DNA of 15,830 nt from JBLIOB01 sp047639575. GTDB taxonomy: Bacteria; Bacteroidota; Bacteroidia; Flavobacteriales_D; Parvicellaceae. Under the pieces are notes generated by a model. It searched no databases. It was not told the DNA's origin and saw nothing but the letters and a program-made list of their open reading frames with translations. Location of the stretch: positions 1 to 15,830 of the forward strand of contig JBLIOB010000082.1 in NCBI GenBank assembly GCA_047639575.1. The letters run 5' to 3'. This document shows, piece after piece, positions 7,031 through 11,827 of the stretch. Position 1 is the stretch's first letter, and every line of letters begins with the position of its first letter. A program made the translations under genes and the position numbers.

Positions 7031-7729
7031 GTGAAACATCTCATTTTCTCACTTTTCATTTTTACATCATTAGTAAGTTATAGTCAACAGTATATGCCTA
7101 AAAACTTGCCTAAGCACGACCAACGAAAATTTCATTTTGGCTTCCATGTCGGTTATAATAATTCCAGTTTTCAATTAGTAACTAAACCAAATATTGCAGA
7201 TTCTATCATTGGAGTTAACGTGATTCCAAGACCAGGATTCAACCTGGCGATACCCATTGAATGGAATGCTTCTCGTTATATAAAAGTCCGATTCTATCCG
7301 ATGTATCTCACTTTTCAAGAGAGAAGTATCAACTACGTTATTAAACCTTCTATTAGGGATCAAGATATTTACACGATAAATGAAAAACTCGAAAGCTCCT
7401 ATATACAATGGCCTGTTCAGCTCAAGTTTAGGACCGATAGAGTTAAAAATTTTGCTGGATACGTGTTAGCTGGAGGTACGTTCGGTATCGATATGGCCTC
7501 TCAAAAAGACGTGATTCCCGGAGCGATTTTGAAAATATCCAAGATTGACTATGGTTATGATGTAGGTATTGGGACCGACTTCTTTTTAGAATATGTTAAA
7601 ATTGGATTGGAACTTAAATTGAATGCTGGAATCCCAAATGTTTTGATCCAAGAGAACAGTTTTTTCAGTTCCCCGATCCAAAGTCTTAAAACCCGAGCAT
7701 GGATGTTTACAATAACCATCGAAAGTTGA
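7031..7729 (+). CDS. PorT-family outer-membrane barrel protein, second (tandem) copy
   Basis: A 232-aa paralogue of the preceding protein with its own signal peptide (MKHLIFSLFIFTSLVSYSQ). Shared blocks, in the same order: FHFGF, GYN, PGFNL, RF-x-P, FQER, LKFRT, NFA-x-YVL-x-G, DMASQKDV, GIGTDFFLEY, GLELK, LIQEN and the ending W-x-x-x-ITxE. By eye about 45-50% of positions are identical over the mature part, so this is an old tandem duplication rather than a recent one. The start is GTG 7031 (the only start that keeps the whole signal peptide). It lies 35 bp after the first copy and is probably in the same transcript. It may replace, assist or diverge from the first PorT. Confidence 0.85.
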   Translation: MKHLIFSLFIFTSLVSYSQQYMPKNLPKHDQRKFHFGFHVGYNNSSFQLVTKPNIADSIIGVNVIPRPGFNLAIPIEWNASRYIKVRFYPMYLTFQERSINYVIKPSIRDQDIYTINEKLESSYIQWPVQLKFRTDRVKNFAGYVLAGGTFGIDMASQKDVIPGAILKISKIDYGYDVGIGTDFFLEYVKIGLELKLNAGIPNVLIQENSFFSSPIQSLKTRAWMFTITIES

Positions 7730-7730
7730 G

Positions 7731-7738
7731 TACTTTCG
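7731..7738 (+). promoter_or_regulatory. -7 element TACTTTCG, 4 nt before the FAD oxidoreductase GTG
   Basis: It matches TAnnTTTG at all fixed positions but one. It overlaps the end of the preceding gene region and is followed by CAGC and then the GTG at 7743, the same 4-nt spacing as at the aminotransferase and at 10009. TTTA at 7706-7709, 21 bp upstream, could be a weak -33 element. The transcript would be leaderless. Confidence 0.5.
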
Positions 7739-7742
7739 CAGC

Positions 7743-9302
7743 GTGTCAGAAATAACAGAAATCAAAACAGTTCCGCAGATCGGTTTTTCAGAAAGGTTAG
7801 TTCCTTTTATTGTTAAACAGCTCGGTTTGCCATCAGAAAATCATTTTAAACTATTAAAGCGGTCTATTGACGCCAGAAAGAAACCAGTAATGGTTTTGCT
7901 CAGAATAGAATATGATGTAGATGCGGAAATGGATCAATCTATTCCGAAGTTTAAACCACAGCCGATTAAAGGAAATGATGAAATTCACATCATTGGCGCA
8001 GGACCAGCTGGTCTATTTGCCGGACTTCGAGCAATCGAATCAGGAATCAAGCCTATTATTTACGAGCGAGGTAAAGAAGTAAAAGAAAGAAGAAGAGACT
8101 TAGCGGCCATCAACAAAGAGCATGTAATTAATCCTGAATCAAATTATTGCTTCGGTGAAGGTGGTGCAGGAACGTACTCTGACGGAAAACTTTATACTCG
8201 TAGTAAAAAAAGAGGGCACGTTCAAGATGTTCTTTTAAAACTAGTTCAGTTCGGTGCACCAGAAGAGATTCTTTTTGATTCACATCCTCACATAGGAACA
8301 AATAAACTTCCACAAATAATTGAATCTATCCGCGAGTGCATTCTTGAGAATGGCGGTGAAGTTAGGTTCAACTCCAAATTAACTGACATTAAGTATAATA
8401 ACGATCAAATTGAAAGTTTTGAAATAAATGGATCCGAGAAAATCGAGACTGCTAATATAATCTTGGCTACCGGTCATTCGGCCAAAGATATTTACGAATT
8501 ATTGCATGAGCGAAAAATCGAGATCGAGTTTAAGCCATTTGCCATGGGCGTTAGAATCGAACATCAGCAAGCACTTATCGATAAGATCCAGTACAGACTG
8601 GAAGATCGAGGAGAATACCTACCACCTTCTTCATACCGCTTAGTAACTCAGGTCAATGGCAGAGGTGTGTATACGTTCTGTATGTGCCCAGGCGGAATCA
8701 TTGCTCCATGTGCAACGGAATCTGGTGAGGTGGTTACCAATGGTTGGTCCCCAAGCAAACGAAATAACCCATGGTCTAATTCTGGAATAGTAACTGAAGT
8801 TAGATATGAAGATATTAAAGATTTTCACCATTTCGGACCATTAGCAGGACTAGAGTTCCAAAGAAGTGTTGAGCAAGCTTGTTGTGATGCAGCGGGAAAT
8901 TCGCAAGCTGTTCCTGCTCAAAGAATGCTGGATTTCATGAAAGGAAAGCAATCAGAAACACTGGGAGACTCATCTTATATTCCAGGAAAGACTAGTGTGA
9001 ATTTATCTGAAGTACTCCCACATTTTATTACCAAAAGCATTCAATTAGCCTTTAAAGACTTCGAAAAGAAAATGAGAGGTTATTCTACAAATGACGCTAT
9101 AATTCATGCTCCTGAATCTAGAACCTCATCTCCGGTACGAATCCCTAGAGACAAGGAAACGATGCAACATACCCATGTTAAAGGATTATACCCTTGTGCC
9201 GAAGGTGCTGGCTATGCAGGAGGAATCGTATCTGCTGCTATAGATGGGATGAAGTGTGTGGAGAAGATTACAGGGTTCGAGAATGAGAGAATGGATCAAT
9301 GA
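7743..9302 (+). CDS. NAD(P)/FAD-dependent oxidoreductase (COG2509-type dehydrogenase)
   Basis: A 519-aa flavoprotein. After a ~75-residue N-terminal domain typical of this family, the FAD-binding Rossmann motif IIGAGPAGLFAGLRA (G85-x-G87-x-x-G90) is followed by the ribose-binding acidic residue in IIYERG (E108). GEGGAGTYSDGKLYTR, FAMGVRIEH, CMCPGGIIAPCATE, PESRTSSPVRI and the second FAD motif CAEGAGYAGGIVSAA near the C-terminus are those of the uncharacterised FAD-dependent dehydrogenases of COG2509. The substrate is unknown. It is cytoplasmic, with no signal peptide or membrane helix. The GTG start is supported by a TACTTTCG promoter 4 nt upstream. The last seven residues (ENERMDQ) and the stop are made of 8-bp repeat units, so the ancestral protein probably ended around ITGF (residue 512). 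Confidence 0.88.
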   Translation: MSEITEIKTVPQIGFSERLVPFIVKQLGLPSENHFKLLKRSIDARKKPVMVLLRIEYDVDAEMDQSIPKFKPQPIKGNDEIHIIGAGPAGLFAGLRAIESGIKPIIYERGKEVKERRRDLAAINKEHVINPESNYCFGEGGAGTYSDGKLYTRSKKRGHVQDVLLKLVQFGAPEEILFDSHPHIGTNKLPQIIESIRECILENGGEVRFNSKLTDIKYNNDQIESFEINGSEKIETANIILATGHSAKDIYELLHERKIEIEFKPFAMGVRIEHQQALIDKIQYRLEDRGEYLPPSSYRLVTQVNGRGVYTFCMCPGGIIAPCATESGEVVTNGWSPSKRNNPWSNSGIVTEVRYEDIKDFHHFGPLAGLEFQRSVEQACCDAAGNSQAVPAQRMLDFMKGKQSETLGDSSYIPGKTSVNLSEVLPHFITKSIQLAFKDFEKKMRGYSTNDAIIHAPESRTSSPVRIPRDKETMQHTHVKGLYPCAEGAGYAGGIVSAAIDGMKCVEKITGFENERMDQ

Positions 9303-9358
9303 GAGAATGAGAGAATGAGAGAATGATAGAATGATAGAATGATAGAATGATAGAATGA
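9279..9358 (+). repeat. GA-rich octamer array, 10 units, starting inside the FAD gene
   Basis: In exact 8-bp register: GAGAATGA (9279), GAGAATGG, ATCAATGA (ending with the gene's TGA at 9302), three more GAGAATGA, then four TAGAATGA to 9358. The first three units are read as codons of the FAD oxidoreductase. The array then passes into the single-copy core AGGATAG-TCAATCAG. It is the left arm of the duplicated element that follows. Confidence 0.9.
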
Positions 9359-9583
9359 AGGATAGTCAATCAGTTCCAATTAATTTAAATGCAATTGCTA
9401 ATTGGTTACGGGGTTAAATTCCGTTTCGTGGAACAATTATTATCGCATTATACCTTATCACATTTATTTTCTCCCCATAAAACCGCAACAACCCAAGGAC
9501 CGCCTACCTCTATAATTCTATCATTCAATCATTGTTCAAATAGCAACACCAAGCCACCCCCTGAGTCATATTCTATCATTCTC
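9291..9583 (+). repeat. Element copy 1: octamer arms around a ~160-bp core
   Basis: This 293-bp block is repeated at 9595-9863. It has a GA-rich left end (GAGAATGATAGAA at 9319-9331) and an inverse right end (TTCTATCATTCTC at 9571-9583), that is, 13-bp perfect terminal inverted repeats. The core between them includes TTCCGTTTCGTGGAAC, CCCCATAAAACCGCAACAA and CCACCCCCTGAG. It has four TAGAATGA units more and one TTCTATCA unit fewer than copy 2. No transposase is encoded. A 67-codon open frame (9389-9592) exists but has no sign of selection. The block resembles a MITE-like or REP-like intergenic element. Confidence 0.85.
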
Positions 9584-9594
9584 ATTTTTTAACA

Positions 9595-9863
9595 ATGGAT
9601 CAATGAGAGAATGAGAGAATGAGAGAATGAAGGATAGCCAATCAGTTCCAATTAATTTAAATGCAATTGCTAATTATTTACATGTTTAAATTCCGTTTCG
9701 TGGAACAATTATTATCGCATTATACCTTATCACATTTATTTTCTCCCCATAAAACCGCAACAATCCAAGGACCGCCTACCTCTATAATTCTATCATTCTA
9801 TCATTCAATCATTGTTCAAATAGCAACACCAAGCCACCCCCTGAGTCATATTCTATCATTCTC
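9595..9863 (+). repeat. Element copy 2: direct repeat of copy 1
   Basis: A 269-bp second copy that begins with the same ATGGATCAATGA which, in copy 1, encodes the last codons of the FAD gene; the duplication therefore took the gene's 3' end with it. Apart from octamer copy number (32 bp lost on the left, 8 bp gained on the right), it differs from copy 1 by two single substitutions and a cluster of about five substitutions within 10 bp (copy 2, about 9676-9685, ATTTACATGT against GGTTACGGGG). Only 11 bp separate the copies. Confidence 0.85.
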
Positions 9864-9946
9864 TCCTTGATCCATTCTATCATTGATCCATTCTATCATT
9901 GATCCATTCTATCATTGATCCATTACCCCATTCTATCATTTCTCCC
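9851..9946 (+). repeat. CT-rich octamer array, 12 units
   Basis: In unbroken 8-bp register: TTCTATCA, TTCTCTCC, then TTGATCCA alternating with TTCTATCA (four and three times), TTACCCCA, TTCTATCA and TTTCTCCC. The first two units are the right end of element copy 2. TTGATCCA is the reverse complement of TGGATCAA, the unit at the 3' end of the FAD gene, so this array is the inverse partner of the whole left arm at 9279-9358. Confidence 0.88.
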
Positions 9947-9996
9947 CTTTCTCGTAACTTTTTGAGTGAAAATTAGGTTTATAATATAAACTAGTC

Positions 9997-10004
9997 TATA
10001 TTTG
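9997..10004 (+). promoter_or_regulatory. -7 element TATATTTG upstream of the three-gene membrane/regulator operon
   Basis: An exact TAnnTTTG match, followed by AATC and an ATG at 10009, again 4 nt. A TATAAT string lies just upstream (9980-9985). No well-spaced TTG -33 element was seen. It is the only evident promoter for the 10009-11105 operon. Confidence 0.5.
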
Positions 10005-10008
10005 AATC

Positions 10009-10236
10009 ATGTTTACAGGCCAAAACTCAAACAAAATGGAAATAGAAACTCAAACAAAACGAAACAGACCAATTAACATTGGACAATATTTATTCATCGG
10101 ATTCATGTTCGCAGGAATGGGCATTGGAGGATTATTAGATAATACAGGTGCTGGCACCCTTATTGGTATGGCAGCAGGTTTTATTGCAATGGCTGTTACA
10201 GCGATGATTAAAAACAAAAAGCAAAACAATCAATAA
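10009..10236 (+). CDS. Small two-helix membrane protein, 75 aa (or 66 aa)
   Basis: It has a polar, basic N-terminus (residues 1-24) and two hydrophobic segments, about 27-43 (YLFIGFMFAGMGIGGLL) and 47-66, joined by a short turn DNTGA and followed by a lysine-rich tail. I do not recognise the family. Two starts are possible: ATG 10009, 4 nt after the TATATTTG box and so leaderless, or ATG 10036 (MEIETQTKRNRP), which reads more like a natural N-terminus and would have a ~27-nt leader. Its stop TAA overlaps the ATG of the next gene by one base, so it is translationally coupled to a six-helix protein and a regulator. It may be a small partner of that membrane protein. Confidence 0.65.
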   Translation: MFTGQNSNKMEIETQTKRNRPINIGQYLFIGFMFAGMGIGGLLDNTGAGTLIGMAAGFIAMAVTAMIKNKKQNNQ

Positions 10237-10820
10237 TGTCAGATTCAACTTTTTCAGAAAAACATGCTCTTGCTTTAATTGATCAAACGATTAAATCCGT
10301 AAGACAGAAGCTTGGTCAAAACGGATTTATATTCCTTTTATGGGGATGGTTAATTCTTGCGGGGAACCTTTTGTCGTATGCGTCTATTTACTTCAACTTT
10401 CAGAACTACATTGGATATATATGGGCAGTGATTGGCCTAGGAGGAGGACTAATATCATTTTTGTATTACGCAAAAAGAGAAAAGAATAAAGGACCTTCAA
10501 GTCAGATTGAAAAGTACTTTACCTACGTATGGAGCGGAGTTGGCTTAGGAGCAATAGTTCTTTACGCCTACATGATCTGGGCCAACGAATTCATGCTAAT
10601 CACTCCTTTTGTTCTAACGTTAGCAGGAATTGCAACATTCATTTCAGGAAGGATCTTAAAAGTTCCTGCATTAGTTCTGGGTGGAATTTCTTTTTGGGTT
10701 GGGACTGCCTTAGCTTTATGCTTTCAAACCGAAGTACAATTTTTAATTGGAGCAGGCTGTATGGTAACAGGATACCTGATTCCAGGATTTGTTCTGAAGG
10801 CTAAATCAAAAAAAGGCTAA
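10236..10820 (+). CDS. Six-helix membrane protein of unknown function
   Basis: A 194-aa protein with a soluble N-terminal helix (ALALIDQTIKSVRQKLGQNG, 11-30) leading into six predicted membrane helices at about 31-52, 59-78, 94-114, 118-138, 144-163 and 168-187, with a lysine-rich C-terminus. The opening pattern (ALxLIxxxIxxxRQ..., then LLWGWLI) recalls an unnamed Bacteroidota membrane family often found beside a small winged-helix regulator. No enzymatic motif was seen. Overlapping stop/start with the upstream gene, and a start directly adjoining its own stop with the downstream regulator, make this a tight operon. Membrane sensing that feeds the regulator is an inference from context only. 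Confidence 0.75.
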   Translation: MSDSTFSEKHALALIDQTIKSVRQKLGQNGFIFLLWGWLILAGNLLSYASIYFNFQNYIGYIWAVIGLGGGLISFLYYAKREKNKGPSSQIEKYFTYVWSGVGLGAIVLYAYMIWANEFMLITPFVLTLAGIATFISGRILKVPALVLGGISFWVGTALALCFQTEVQFLIGAGCMVTGYLIPGFVLKAKSKKG

Positions 10821-11105
10821 ATGTTTAAATCCTTAGATCCGCTATTACATAACGAACTTCGGCTGAAAATTATGTCAATCTTATTGGCAGAAAAAACAGC
10901 CGAATTTAAATTCCTTCTGGAAGAGACCAAAGCAACTAGGGGAAATTTAAGCGCGCAAATCTCCAAACTTTCGAAAGCAAATTATATTAAAGTCCAGAAA
11001 AGTTTCAGAAACAACTACCCATTAACAACCTGCACTATTTCTAAAACTGGAATTGACGCTTTCGAAGCATATGCTAATGCAATAAAAGATTATTTAAAAT
11101 CATAA
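10821..11105 (+). CDS. Winged-helix transcriptional regulator (HTH_34/PF13601-like)
   Basis: A 94-aa single-domain DNA-binding protein. LDPLLHNELRLKIMSILLA (5-23) is the first helix pair, AEFKFLLEETKATRGNLSAQISKLSKANYIKVQKSF (27-62) holds helix 2 and the recognition helix, and NNYPLTTCTISKTGIDAF (64-81) is the wing followed by a dimerisation helix. This order and these words are typical of the winged-helix family PF13601 (ArsR/MarR-like fold). No ligand- or metal-binding cysteine pair is visible. It starts on the base after the stop of the membrane protein gene and probably controls this operon. It ends 2 bp before the 3' end of the convergent methyltransferase gene, leaving no room for a separate terminator. 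Confidence 0.85.
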   Translation: MFKSLDPLLHNELRLKIMSILLAEKTAEFKFLLEETKATRGNLSAQISKLSKANYIKVQKSFRNNYPLTTCTISKTGIDAFEAYANAIKDYLKS

Positions 11106-11107
11106 GA

Positions 11108-11791
11108 TTAACCCAACAGTCTATCTAGCAAGATACCAGTTGCTACTCCAACATTTAGAGACTCTGCCCTACCCTTTCTAGCTATAGTGACTCTTTTTGC
11201 AGCATCTTGATCCAACCCTTCTCGAATGCCGTGAGATTCGCTTCCCATCAATAAATTAAAAGCACCTTCAATTTTATTCACATTTTCTCCATCCATTACT
11301 GCAGCGTAAGTCTCAAACTTAGAATCTGAAATGTATTTTTTAAGATCTGTATAGACCACGTTAATGCGAAATAGGCTCCCCATTGTTGACTGTACAACTT
11401 TGGAATTATAACAATCTGCAGTATCCAACGAGCATATAACTTGTTTAATTCCATACCAATCAGCAATCCTAATAATAGTACCTAGATTTCCTGGATCATT
11501 CACTCCATCTAGCAAAATAGAAGAAACTTCTTGAGCAAAGGTTTCTTTCATTTTAGCAACAGCAATAGAGCGATTACCTTTTTTCAATCCAGTTATTCGA
11601 TCTAATTCTTTGCTGGAAATTAACTCAGAATCGTCTCCTTCTATTGTAGAATAATGGCCGACAACTTCGTATTCTGACTGCATTAATTCATGCACAATCT
11701 TCTCACCTTCCACCACAAATTCACCGTGCTCTTTTCTAAATTTCTTCTGCTGAAGGCTTCTAATTTTCTTGATCTGTGAATTACTCAACAT
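11108..11791 (-). CDS. TrmH/SpoU-family RNA 2'-O-methyltransferase
   Basis: A SPOUT-class enzyme that methylates the 2'-OH of a ribose in rRNA or tRNA using SAM. With the ATG at 11791 as start the protein has 227 residues. The N-terminal substrate-binding part reads KIRSLQQKKFRKEHGEFVVEGEKIV (9-33). SPOUT motif 1 is NDPGNLGTIIRIADWYG (98-114, catalytic Arg 108), motif 2 LLMGSESHGI (180-189) and motif 3 IARKGRAESLNVGVATGIL (203-221). The frame is open 22 codons further upstream, but that part overlaps the start of the divergent tamL gene and lacks family similarity. A TACTTTTG promoter element lies between the two starts. The exact target nucleotide cannot be told. Adjacency to tamL is common in Bacteroidota. 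Confidence 0.88.
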   Translation of the reverse strand: MLSNSQIKKIRSLQQKKFRKEHGEFVVEGEKIVHELMQSEYEVVGHYSTIEGDDSELISSKELDRITGLKKGNRSIAVAKMKETFAQEVSSILLDGVNDPGNLGTIIRIADWYGIKQVICSLDTADCYNSKVVQSTMGSLFRINVVYTDLKKYISDSKFETYAAVMDGENVNKIEGAFNLLMGSESHGIREGLDQDAAKRVTIARKGRAESLNVGVATGILLDRLLG

Positions 11792-11799
11792 GGTATTGG

Positions 11800-11807
11800 T
11801 ATATTTG
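11800..11807 (+). promoter_or_regulatory. -7 element TATATTTG for tamL
   Basis: An exact TAnnTTTG match 20 nt upstream of the tamL ATG (11828), giving a short leader of roughly 15 nt. It lies within 16 bp of the opposite-strand element of the methyltransferase gene. Confidence 0.4.
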
Positions 11808-11815
11808 CTACCATT

Positions 11816-11823
11816 CAAAAGTA
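11816..11823 (-). promoter_or_regulatory. -7 element TACTTTTG for the methyltransferase gene
   Basis: Read on the minus strand it matches TAnnTTTG and lies 24 nt upstream of the ATG at 11791. This supports 11791 rather than 11857 as the start. Any -33 element would lie inside the first codons of tamL. Confidence 0.45.
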
Positions 11824-11827
11824 GGGA

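Noticed and set aside
9389..9592. 67-codon open frame in element copy 1 and its counterpart 9661-9870 in copy 2
   Set aside because: The frames run through octamer arrays whose CT strand has no stops. An 8-bp unit insertion shifts the frame between the copies, so the C-terminal parts differ. No signal peptide, domain or promoter supports translation.
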